From: Paulinella micropora
Lineage: Eukaryota > Cercozoa > Imbricatea > Euglyphida
Assembly: GCA_009731375.1 (NCBI GenBank)
Contig: BJOX01000031.1
Coordinates: forward strand, 484,930-548,929
DNA length: 64,000 nucleotides
Direction: 5' to 3'
Shown: positions 1 to 10,130 of the stretch, in pieces
Layout: every line of letters begins with the position of its first letter
How positions within the stretch are numbered: the stretch's first letter is position 1
Translations under genes and position numbers: made by a program
Notes under the pieces: model-generated
Seen by the model: the letters and a program-made list of their open reading frames with translations, nothing else
Database searches by the model: none
Told to the model about the DNA's origin: nothing

Positions 1-3000
1 AAACGCAAATGATGGTGCTGCCTCGACCCATGCTCTTTGATTCTCCTTCTTCGTGCAATACATCTTTAGCGAGGCTTTGAGGGGTCTGTGTACCCGCTCG
101 ATTTTCCCATTTGCTCGCGGATTATAGGCAGTAACCTATTGCCATTTCATCCCGTAATACTTAGATAGTTTGTCGATGACCTCGTTATTAAAGTCCGAGC
201 CTCGATCAGAACATATCTTTCTTGGTACTCCGATCTGTGAGATGATCCTATCGATCAGCGCCTCGGCCGTCGTCTTGCCGGTAACGTCTTTGACAGGGAT
301 GATCCACACATAGTTGGTGGCTCTGTCAATAGCCGTAAGGAGGTATTTGTAACCATCCTTCGATTCTGGGAAAGGTCCCACATGATCAATGTGTATAAAC
401 TCAAACATCCCCGCATGAAGAGGAAATTCGCCAATCAGGCCGAAATTTGCCTTCAGTGGTGTTTTGTTTATCTTGCACGGGATGCATGCATCCACCGCCT
501 GATCTATCTCCTCCTTCATCTTCTTCCACCAGAATCGCCTCGCTACGAACATATGAGTTCGTTGTCGACCCGGATGCGCCAAAAGTGGGCAATTGTGGGC
601 TGCGACAAATATAAATCGTCTCAGACTCTCCGGTACCCAAAGGGTCCATTTGTCCGGCTGTGACGCATAGCGACCGTGAAGGCCCTTGTACCACAGTAGA
701 CCATCTCTCCATCCCATCTCCTTCATCTGATCTTTGATCGCTTTCGTCATCCGTAGCTCATCCGGGTTCTGATATAACTGTATCAGTTCTTTAAACTCCG
801 GATCTTGAGCCTGTTGTTGCCTCCATGCGGTAGGCGAGGCTATATGGATAGTACCATCTTCTAGCCGTACCCCGATTCTTTCCGGGTCATCGTCTAGGTC
901 ACTTCTCCGCTCTTGAGGAGGCTCCGCATAAACTTCCTGCGTCTCCTCTTCCTCTCTTATGTTCGCCTTCGCATTCTCATATACCTCATAGGACCACTCA
1001 GCGTCCTCCTGGGTATGTAGCTCACAACATATCCCGTGATCCGGGCCTTGTGGACTGTACCGTAGACCTGTGCGGTCATATCGGACTCCACTCGCCATCT
1101 CCATCGCCTCAATGTGGCTGACCTCATACACCTTGTCAGTGGACAAGTCTTCCATCTCCACCGTGGACACCAACGCCGATACTTCTGAGTTAAACTCTAG
1201 CCTAGAGAGGCTATCAGCGACCACATTTCGCTTTCCCGGTAGATGGACCATTGTAAAATCGAAACAAGACAAGAACGCTTGCCACCGCGCCAGCCGTCCC
1301 GTCTGTTCATGATTCATCAACCATAACAGGTTATGATGATCAGTTCTGACAGTAAATTGAGGTCCTCCCCACAAATACTCTCTGAGCCTCTTGAGGGCCC
1401 ATACTACCGCCAACGCCTCTCTTTGCCTTGTGCAATAGTTTCTCTCCGCCGCACACAACTTCCTACTAATAAACATGATTGGGCGTAATTTCTTCTCCTC
1501 ATCCTCTTGTTGTAATACAGCCCCAATCGCAAACTTAGATGCGTCTGTATCGACTACGAATTGTTTCGTAAAGTCGGGCATCGTTAACACCAGTCCTCCG
1601 TCTTTCGGGTCTTTGTAAATGAGATCTTTGAGCGCATGAAACGCTTGCAAAGCCTCTTCGTCCCACTTCTCAAAGTCTCCAAAATCTATCATTTTCTCCA
1701 CTTTAGCCCGTGTTGCACCCCAATCGGGTATAAACTGGCTATAGTATTGCGCCATCGCAAGGAATGAGTGCAATTCAGTGCGGTTCTTCGGTATCGGTCG
1801 ATTCATAATCTCCTCCCTCTTCTCTTTGGATATCGAGACTCGATTATGGGAGATCTCGTACCCTAAGTATGTCACACTCGTCTTGGCAAGTTGACACTTC
1901 TTTAGATTGCACTTCAGGCCAAAAGCTCCGATGCGCCTGAATATATCGGACAAATGATCGATATGCTCCTCCATTGTGTTAGAGTATACGATAATGTCAT
2001 CGATATAGCAAAATGCATATTCTCCCGCCTTCTGTCCCCGCCTTCTCATAAAGCCACCGTCAGACAAATCATCGTACTGACTGCTCAACATCTTCTGCAT
2101 CGCCTTCTGGAAAAGTCCTGGGGCTTGCTTGAGGCCCATCGGAAGCACTTTCCATTGGTATATTTCCATACCCACCACAAACGCCGTCAGCCATCTGGAC
2201 TTTTCCTCCAGTGGTATCTGCCAGAAGCCATTCTTAAGGTCAATGACCGAATAGAATTTTGCATTCCGCAGTACTCTCCTTCCTTCTTCTAATGTCGGGA
2301 GAGGATTTCTCTCTTCCTCCAGCACCTTGTTAACACGAGCATAGTTAACTGTCAGGCGCCATTCTCCTCCTGGCTTCGGCACTATTCTCGGTTGTGAGAC
2401 TATTGGAGATGTTGATCTCTCAATAAAGTCCTCATTGAGCAGCTGTCTTGCTAGCTCCTCCGCTATCTTCGCCTCATGTATACTCAAATTCGCCCTTCGT
2501 GGTGCCGGTGACGGCTCCGCACCCGGTATTTTGTAAATAACCGCAGTGAAATCTTCAGGCTTGACACCACCTGCATGTGGAGGGTCAAAAATTTCCTTGT
2601 TCGCCTCTAATTTGGCTTTTAAAAGCTCCTTCTCCTTCTCCGTGCCTACTCCTTCTTCCAATATTTTCCGCGCCGCCTCTTGAAAATCTTCATCAGACAT
2701 CTGCTTATGCTGCTTGAGGGGTTCTCTGTCCTCCTCCAAGCCTAAGTCCTCTTCCGAGACATCATCTAGGCCCGTCTTTTCATACGTGACCGTGTCCGGC
2801 TCATCATCTTTACCGAGCTCCACCAGCATGTCAATGAGTCTCGCGTATTGCAAAGGAGCTTTACGGGTGTAAAAACCATCAAAGCATGTGAATGCTTGCG
2901 GTATCAATTTCAACTTGTCGAGGTCTCTGAGCTTCCGCTTGTATGCACTGCTCTGCTCACGAGTTCCCATACGACAAGCCACCACTAGCTGTTGCTTGCG

Positions 3001-4482
3001 AGAGGGTACCGGTATAGGATGATCAATAAGCCGGTCCCTTATTTCCTGCGCCCATATCGCCTTCTCATTATATGGCAGGATAATAGTATACGGCTTATTA
3101 TTTTCGAATAAAGTCCGTAAGCATTTCTTCACTTCAGACAGTGAACGCGGCCACGTGGGCTCGTCACCCCAGAAATCAGTAATAAAACTTTTAATAGTTT
3201 CTGGTGGAGTATCCGGGATTCGCCCCGTTCTCCTTGGTACAAACGCCTCCCTTTTTTCTTCTCCTACTTTCGCATGGAAACAGTATCCGTTAGTAATATG
3301 GACATCTGTTCCTACTCCTTCCGCGAATCTCGCCAACGACGGGCTTCTTTGTGCGACACATATAATCTCCTCCTTTCGCTTCTCGATTAAGTCATCAATA
3401 GACTTTTTGTCCCAATGGCATGTCGGAACTGTGACAGTGCACACTTGGGATTCCCAATTGTCGGTCCAGGACAGTTCATCCGGTCTTACGACATGGGGGT
3501 GAACGTACACCTCAAGTGCCTCATGTGCGATGGCCATCTTTTTGTGATCCGTCGCTAGACTCAGCTCATAAGCCTCATAAGAGTCAGTAGCGTTGAAGGG
3601 ATCAATATCGTTCTCTTCTCCTCTTTTTACTCCATATATCACTCGCCGTGCGGCGCAATCAATCACAGCCCCCATCGTAGCCAATTGGTCATACGATAGT
3701 AATATTGACCCGTGGTAACCGGGGACGACATAGAGGTCCATACGGTATACTCGTGCGGATTTCAATTTAAAGGTCAGTGTGATGATTCCCGTGATATCCG
3801 TCCGGCTGCTCACTCCTTTGAGAGTGCCCGTTGACTTTTTCATATTTCCGTCCACCCAGTCCCGGTATCGATTAAAAAACTTCCTGCCGACAATATTAAT
3901 ATTCGCCATCGTATCATTACCAACTTTTAATATTGTCTTCAATGTTTCACAATAAAGTTCCGTATAACACAGAGCATCGGGCCTGTGTATATTGGCTGCG
4001 AGAACAAGAACTTTACGTTCCAAATTTTGGAGTCTTGTCTCTAAGTTTTTCAACTCCTCCTTCTTCTCCTCCTGCTTCACCTCATTAACATTTTTATTAT
4101 TCTGCGGTACTGGTGCGTTTACTATTTGAGCGACATTGTCTTGTGGTACTTGAGTACACACATTGTCTTTTTGCTCGCCACCCGCCGCGACCGTAGACAT
4201 TGAGTCTGTTCGTGGTTGTTTGCTTGGCCGAGGCGATACGTCTGCCATTGGCCTCCTCGCCTCCATCGCAAGTCTCGCCTTCCTATTTGCATCAGTTATC
4301 ATTGGTAACCGTGCTGTATGAACGGGTATGAGACTACCTTGGGGCTGCAGTCTCTGTGTACCCACATCTTTGTTTTCACATAGAGGAAGCGTTGGCCCAG
4401 TCTGCACAACAGCATTAGAAAGCACTGTGACTTTAGGGTTAAACTTCACAGTCTTCTCCTTCCTCTCTTCTTCCCCCTCCAG
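1..4482 (-). CDS. Pol polyprotein (protease, RT, RNase H, integrase), interrupted and partial
   Basis: The frame continues without a stop from just after the Gag UGA down to 139 and has no ATG near its beginning; the first Met is about 60 codons in. A retropepsin-like region lies at roughly 3560-3960, but its active-site triplet reads D-T-M, not D-T/S-G. Reverse transcriptase spans about 1790-2460 with the YIDD catalytic motif near 1996-2007. RNase H follows (about 1210-1610), with DTDAS and TDHHNL motifs and an ADSLSR end. The integrase has an H-H-C-C finger (about 460-660) and core Asp residues in IDHVGP and CSDRGSDF. TAG at 136-138 then interrupts the frame; the same frame continues to the window edge with ANGKIERVHR carrying the catalytic Glu (97-99). 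Confidence 0.92.
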
Positions 4483-4490
4483 TCATTCCA
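4447..4490 (-). other. Gag-Pol junction with single in-frame UGA
   Basis: Gag ends ...EVVE, then TGA, CTG, GAG, and Pol continues in the same frame. There is no overlap and no ATG for Pol at the junction. UGA followed by C is a known leaky termination context in several viruses and cellular genes. Readthrough is therefore the simplest way to make Gag-Pol here. Reinitiation at a downstream ATG, or a recent mutation of a sense codon in a fused gag-pol ORF, are alternatives. Confidence 0.6.
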
Positions 4491-7179
4491 CCACCTCGAA
4501 ACGATTACCTTGAGTAGTGTCCGGGTAGGATGACGTATCGGTCTCCGAGGCAGTGTTGTAGGCCTGAGCTCGACCGAAATTTGGGTTGGAGCTTGCCCAC
4601 GAGCCTCCTCCTCCTCTGGGTGGGGGGGCTGGAGCTCGAACAGCTCTCCCTCCATAAGGGGTATATCCCCGACCTCCTCCTCTTCCTCTCTGAGGGGTTC
4701 CCTGCCACCTCGAGGCTCCTCTCCATGTTCCTCGTCCTCGTCCTCCTCCTCCTCCTCCTCCTCCTCCTCCTGCTCCTGCTCCTCCTTCTCGTCCTCTTTG
4801 AGAGGCCTTTAAGTTCTTTTGTCTCTCCCTTTCCTCCTTCTTCTCCTTCATCCTCTTCATGTAGGTAATGATTGCCTCTCGTAACTCCTCATCATCACAC
4901 ATATTGGCATACCAACCTTCGTTCACAGCGGCAATCTGAAGCATATTGAAAAGGCCCGGTTCCTTGCCTTCCGTCCTGCTCAGAAAATTTGCCCTTGCTG
5001 TTGGGTTCTGCCTATCATGATTGAAAGAGCAGTCTCTGTTCTCCATCTGTGCCTTACACTGCAAGCCCGCGAACCACCTCCAACATGCGGTCTTCAGGTC
5101 TGGCTCTCTCTGTCTCTTCCAACCGGCAACTCTGTTTGTGTACGTGGCTTGTGCGCCAACAGGTACACCGCCTGCCTGTGCCGTATGTGCCTCCGTGAGC
5201 GAGTCCATGTTTGAGCATGCACTCATCACTTCTTGAAACAGTGCTGACGGAGCAACGCTTTGAACCGTATTTTCGAACACGTGTGTCTCGAGGAAGTTCT
5301 TGGACTTCACTGAGCTAAACGTCGAGCATTGTTGTATGAGCTGAGTAAGCTTACTCGGGTTAACTGTGTGTAACGCCGAAAAGAAATAGAGGATGATCGA
5401 CTTGCGGCCATAGAATAGCCCATAGGAGGAAACTACCTCCGTAAGGGTCGCCGCCAAGCCAACAGCACTCCTCAAACTCATCGCCACTGTCTCAAAGATT
5501 TCAAATCCTATGAGAGTACCAGTGCAGAGATGCTGGTATCCATGAGATTGAAAATATGAAATGAGTGTGGCCACCGCCAGTTCACACTGAGCGTCTAGGC
5601 CTGTTGCATTGTTTCTCTTAATCTCCTCCTTCTTTCTCAAAAACTTGTACTGTGTCAGATCAAATCCCTCCGAGACTAGAGATTGGTCAAAAACAGTAAC
5701 AAGGGCCTCGTATTCCTGCGTTTCGTCGCAAGGAAAAGCCTTCATGCAGGCATTGATCTCTTTGAGCTTGCTCAAAAGCGAAGCATCAGAGTCTTTGTCT
5801 GAGCTCGTCTTGGCATATAGCATGAGACTTGCCACTCCTCCTTTCTTCCCCTTGAAGGCATTTATGATGTTCTGTCTGTCCTTCTTCTCCGTGTTTGTGA
5901 CCACCACCGTAGTTGAGCCCGAGGGTGCAGGGGCTGGTGGGGCAGGAGCTGGTGGGGTCAAATATGTCGGAGGGTGTGTCTTTGCACCACTCACTTTTGC
6001 TTTCATTCTTTCCAGTCTCATCGTCTTCTCGAACTCCTCATTCTCTTTCGCCTTCTTCTTCTCAGATATCACCAGCTTTTGAGCATGAGTGATAAAGGCC
6101 ACCAATTCAGAAGCAGATCTGAGAAAATTATATTTCTCCACATATTGGTCAACACCTGCTTTGTTGGCGACCGGTGGTGCGTTACTAAGTGATTTAAGGA
6201 CAGAGTGATCCTTGGTAGGAATCCATCTCTTCCATGCCTCCTTGTGCAGTAACGCACCCATCAACAGTCTGATCTTGGTCAGAACTCTGTCGGTCTTCTC
6301 TAACTCATCAATCACAGGATGAGTTTCTCCTGCTGCCTTAATGCTTTTTTCCATCTCTGCCTTCCCCTCCTCCAAGGCCTTTATTTCCATTGTAAAAAAA
6401 TGAAATATACCACTCGAGTTTTTCGAACCCAGATTGGTCTTCATTTTTGTTACATCGACTGCCTCCTGACCAGTCGCGAGGAATCTGGCCGTTGCTCTTG
6501 GGTTTGTGTACTGGAGGTAACCCTCACATCGTGGGCCGTATGTACGTTCCCAAATCAGGGTTTGAGTGTACACCCCAAAGATAGCATCGAGTAATTCAAG
6601 GTGGGTGTGTGTGTCCCCAAACTTGATATGCTGTATCTTCTTTCTCTCTTCTGGATCAGAGACCAGTTTGCCGAGGAGCTGTGCTGTGTTTGATAATAGG
6701 ATATAGACATCCTTTTTAGCACGACTTTTCTCTCTTCTTTGATCCTGAGGGATCCACACATAGGTATCCTTCTCTACCCCCATCTTGTTATCAAACTCTT
6801 TTTTAGTGAGGTCATAGTGGTCTTGCACCCACTGTTGTTCCTCCACTGTGATCTCCTCTCCATCACTATGAATCAAGTCGATCATTTTTCGTCCTCCTCC
6901 TCCCGTGTAGGCAGGTGGTAAGGGATTACCATATGCTCCTCCTCCTCCCGTCTCTTCTTGTTCAAATCCTCCTTCATCTTCGTCTCCTCCATATCTTCCT
7001 TCATCATCCCAGCCCTCTTCTACTCCTCCTCCTACTCCTTCATCTCCTCCTCCTCCTTCATTCAATCCTCCTCCTCCTCCTTCATTCAATCCTCTTCCTC
7101 CTCCTCCTCCTGCTTCTTCTTCTTCTCTTCTTTGATCTGCCTCCGAGAATTCACTCACTTCGGCGGTCTCTGTCGACAT
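4483..7179 (-). CDS. Gag-like structural polyprotein with CCCH-type zinc finger
   Basis: This 898-codon ORF starts at an ATG (7177-7179) and ends at TGA (4483-4485). The first ~100 residues are Glu/Gly-rich with repeats of GGGG. The middle is a long, mostly helical, capsid-like region that I cannot match to a named family. At about residues 698-720 there is a Cys-x8-Cys-x8-Cys-x3-His cluster, a CCCH-like nucleic-acid finger instead of the usual CCHC knuckle. The tail is Gly/Arg-rich with RGG-type motifs, a further RNA-binding feature. Position directly upstream of Pol supports the Gag call. Pol continues in the same frame after the stop codon, so a Gag-Pol fusion could arise by readthrough. 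Confidence 0.8.
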   Translation of the reverse strand: MSTETAEVSEFSEADQRREEEEAGGGGGRGLNEGGGGGLNEGGGGDEGVGGGVEEGWDDEGRYGGDEDEGGFEQEETGGGGAYGNPLPPAYTGGGGRKMIDLIHSDGEEITVEEQQWVQDHYDLTKKEFDNKMGVEKDTYVWIPQDQRREKSRAKKDVYILLSNTAQLLGKLVSDPEERKKIQHIKFGDTHTHLELLDAIFGVYTQTLIWERTYGPRCEGYLQYTNPRATARFLATGQEAVDVTKMKTNLGSKNSSGIFHFFTMEIKALEEGKAEMEKSIKAAGETHPVIDELEKTDRVLTKIRLLMGALLHKEAWKRWIPTKDHSVLKSLSNAPPVANKAGVDQYVEKYNFLRSASELVAFITHAQKLVISEKKKAKENEEFEKTMRLERMKAKVSGAKTHPPTYLTPPAPAPPAPAPSGSTTVVVTNTEKKDRQNIINAFKGKKGGVASLMLYAKTSSDKDSDASLLSKLKEINACMKAFPCDETQEYEALVTVFDQSLVSEGFDLTQYKFLRKKEEIKRNNATGLDAQCELAVATLISYFQSHGYQHLCTGTLIGFEIFETVAMSLRSAVGLAATLTEVVSSYGLFYGRKSIILYFFSALHTVNPSKLTQLIQQCSTFSSVKSKNFLETHVFENTVQSVAPSALFQEVMSACSNMDSLTEAHTAQAGGVPVGAQATYTNRVAGWKRQREPDLKTACWRWFAGLQCKAQMENRDCSFNHDRQNPTARANFLSRTEGKEPGLFNMLQIAAVNEGWYANMCDDEELREAIITYMKRMKEKKEERERQKNLKASQRGREGGAGAGGGGGGGGGGRGRGTWRGASRWQGTPQRGRGGGRGYTPYGGRAVRAPAPPPRGGGGSWASSNPNFGRAQAYNTASETDTSSYPDTTQGNRFEVVE

Positions 7180-7965
7180 GATGTCGTAGTAGTGATCAAC
7201 AGGAGGACAGTGTCAGCTCCTATGTTTGGTTTTTGTTCGTTTGTGTTCTGTTCCTCCTTCAGTCGATTGACTAGTGAAGAGAGAAACTAATAGAGAGGGT
7301 AGGATAAGATTCCCTGTCCTCTATGAAACACTGTTTGTATGTTTGTTTTTGTTTGAGAAAAATAGTCTTTGAGACTTTCTCCGATTTCTTGTTCTCCTTA
7401 CTCAGATTACTTTCTCCTCCTTCTTTTCTATATTGTATCTAGTATGAGGCACTTGGACCTACACACAGATAGTAATAGAGAAGCTAGAAAAGCTCTCCTT
7501 GAGAAGTCGACAGTCGGTCGGATAGGTTCTCAGACCTACCTTTAGAAAACGATCAGAGATTTGCAAAAATACTCTGACGTATGTGTGAGATAATGCAGAT
7601 AAATGCACAAACTAGAAGGGTAGAGTGTTGTGCTCCTGTCCCTATGCTTGTTTGTGTTTTGTGTGTGTTCCTTCACTCTTCTGTCCACCTCCTTCTTCTT
7701 GGTCTCTGTGTGAGAACAGCAAGAACGACAGAGAGTTTGTATCTGATGTCTCCTTGTGAGCACACAGATACTGATTGGGCTAGAGGGTACGAGACACCTG
7801 CTTGAGACCAATCAAATTATTTGTTTTGTGAAAGAGTTATGAGGGAGCTGTGTTGGAGTATTTGTTTTCGTCTGACGTCCCCGTGTGAGACAGGTCAGTG
7901 AAAATTCACTCTGTTGCCTGTGTGGCAAAGCAGAAAGAAATCACCCTAGTGATGTGGACTCCAAA
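7180..7965 (-). other. Untranslated leader with candidate primer-binding site
   Basis: No coding frame is supported between the Gag start and the LTR. On the minus strand the LTR edge ...CATTACA is followed after two bases by TGGAGTCCACATC (about 7951-7963). A primer-binding site should begin with TGG, complementary to a tRNA 3' CCA end, and this fits, but I cannot assign the tRNA. Confidence 0.4.
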
Positions 7966-8993
7966 TGTAATGCCCCCAACGATAGCTCGTAAAAAGTCGG
8001 TAATACAACCAAACACAGTCCTCAAGAATGAGAATGATGTCTCATTGTATTAGCTCAGTGAAGCCAAAAAGGAAAACGGCAACAGACCAGGAATAAAACG
8101 GCATCAGGTCCAATCCGGATAAATAATACTGAAAACAAGCTGGTGCACCTGTCACCAGGAAAAGGTACTTTTTACCGGCTATCCGGGGGGTGATGCCTAC
8201 ACAACACCTTAAACAGAACGTTAAGCAATAAGCCTCCACATCAACATCATTCTCAATATCACATACTATGCAATCCACACCATTCTCACGGAAAATGACC
8301 AACACACAATATGAAGATACATATATGTATATGTCAACGTCAAATACATTAATGTATGTTCAGAAGTGTCACGAACACAACCAAGTAAATGGACGAGATG
8401 CTGACAAGCACAACGAACAAACTGGTAGAAAATATAACGAAATGAGCGAGCTATCTTACATCTCCAGTGGAGTTCGGCAATATAGCAACACATAAGCACA
8501 ACAAACAAACTTCCTCACATAGGCGTATGTCTCCTCCGCCAAATAATAACTCACACATACTCGCAGCAACAACCACGGCGATAAAGCAATTCATACTCAC
8601 AAACTGCCCAAAGCAAACACGTATGAAAATATGAACACACACAAACAGGTATCTCCCCTTCAGATTACTTAACCATTATTGTATGTAATAGAGAGGGAAG
8701 TAAACTGAGCAATACAAAAGTGTCTAAGAGTTCTTGCCACACATCAGCAAGACAGAGAGAAAGGAGAGAAGAGAGAGAAGAGCAACAACTGTCCGGTCTC
8801 AAAGGAACAAAACAAAATAATTCCTATGTCTCATGATGGTCTCCCCCTACGTCCCCACTGCTACAGCAAACGACGACTAGCAGCCCTCCTGCTTCCAAAA
8901 CTAAACAGAAGCCTTGCCGAAACACGAGCAACAGAAAAGAAATGAATTACCGTATCCAAAAACGAAAACTGCTCACCCAACGGCATGATTACA
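7966..8993 (-). repeat. Candidate 5' LTR of the Ty3/gypsy element
   Basis: The 1,028-bp segment begins TGTAATGCC and ends GGCATGATTACA on the plus strand, giving the TG...CA ends and a 6-bp terminal inverted repeat (TGTAAT/ATTACA) expected of an LTR. Its inner edge abuts the candidate primer-binding site. The partner LTR is outside the window, so identity cannot be tested here. The five bases outside the outer edge are CCTTG, the predicted target-site duplication. Confidence 0.5.
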
Positions 8994-10130
8994 CCTTGCC
9001 AACACCTTCGCTAATAATAATACTGACAGTCACAGTCTAAAACTCAACCAAAGTCTATCGACAACAAACTTTTCCTTCTCTACCTTCCAAAGCCCAACAA
9101 TGTCCAACGAAGTCCGTCAAATGTTCAAACCACTGCACCAAAAACGTAGAAATCGACGCATACGATGTCCCTAAACTGCTGCCCAGCTCTAACTGCCGGA
9201 ACACACACACCACAGATCACGCCAGGAACGAAAAACAGCAAACAGCACCACCTGGTGCTCAGCAACCTTTTGGAAAAAATGCCCGGAACCACCGGTAAAT
9301 TTGTCAACATTTTTGCCAACATGGCAACCGAACAAGTCTTTTCTGCCTACATGCACTCCTTATTGTCCTCAAACCTTTTTTACATTGTCCACAGGTGTCG
9401 CCCTTGATGAGGGGCTGCCACACCTTGAGTTGCAGCCAACATGCCGCCTCTACGGAGGCCACTCAAAGTTTCTTTCCCGCCGCCTAATTTTAAACGCCCA
9501 GGTGTCTTCCCGGACGGCAATCTTACTCCCACCTCTAGGGTTCGCCCTAGATGGAGCTCGAGACCCCTCGACTAGCTACCCGATTGCCCGTAGTAGCAGC
9601 CCTAAGTCTCCAACCTAAACTTCAAAACTTTTAGAACTTATTTCCAGCTGACGCCACTGGGTCCTTGACCCAACCAACCAAAAAGTCTGACTAATGCTCT
9701 ACCGAGCAACTCACTGAGTCTGATTCCAGCAGTGTCTCCACGAAAAGGTCCCCCAGCCTGGCAGCTGGACTTTGCCGCCATCACGATGGTCGAAGGACGC
9801 TCTCACGATTCCCTGCCCAGACTTTTCCTCCCCCTTCCTTTGAATGCGGTTCGCAGCTCGACTGAAGATCGCTCCAGCTCCATGCAGACGAAGCACCACC
9901 AAGGCTCCATAACCCAATGTAACTTTACCAGGTTGCCGGGGGAGGGGTTCCCATTCTGTACTTCAGACACTTGGTCTTTATTTAGACAGAAGGAAACTGA
10001 ACCCGTACTTCAGACACTTGGTCTTTATTTACCAGGTTGCCGGGGGAGGGGTTCCCATTCTTGTACTTCAGTCAAATTAAACTAACTACTCGCCTAAACT
10101 TAAATAAAGGAAACACAACTGAGTATAAAA
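8994..10130. other. Non-coding flank of the retrotransposon, no gene seen
   Basis: No ORF here resembles a known protein. About 9640-9725, read on the minus strand, has GCTCGGTAGAGCATTAG followed by a GGGTC/GACCC stem, which recalls the D- and T-arms of a tRNA and might be a degenerate SINE head. It does not fold as a full tRNA. Confidence 0.35.
9929..10068 (+). repeat. Local A-B-B-A repeat
   Basis: Block A (ACCAGGTTGCCGGGGGAGGG and following bases, about 31 bp) occurs at the left and right ends. Block B (GTACTTCAGACACTTGGTCT and following bases, about 26 bp) occurs twice in the middle, with about 20 bp between the B copies. A further partial B follows the second A. Copies are almost identical, so the duplication is recent. 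Confidence 0.75.

Larger units (their letters stand above)
1..8993 (-). mobile_element. Ty3/gypsy-type LTR retrotransposon, truncated by window edge
   Basis: On the minus strand the order is candidate LTR (7966-8993), leader, Gag (7179 to 4483), Pol (4482 to the window edge). Pol shows protease-like, reverse transcriptase, RNase H and integrase regions in that order; integrase after RNase H is the Ty3/gypsy arrangement. The second LTR lies outside the window. A TAG at 136-138 interrupts the integrase just before its catalytic Glu, so this copy is probably not autonomous, although Gag and the rest of Pol are open over 2,300 codons, which implies a fairly recent insertion. Confidence 0.9.

Noticed and set aside
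4447-4449. GTG start codon for Pol
   Set aside because: It is only the first alternative start in an open frame; eukaryotic initiation at GTG there is unlikely and the frame extends back to the Gag stop.
9640-9725. tRNA gene on the minus strand
   Set aside because: D-arm-like and T-arm-like pieces are present but there is no acceptor stem or proper anticodon arm; at most a degraded SINE head.
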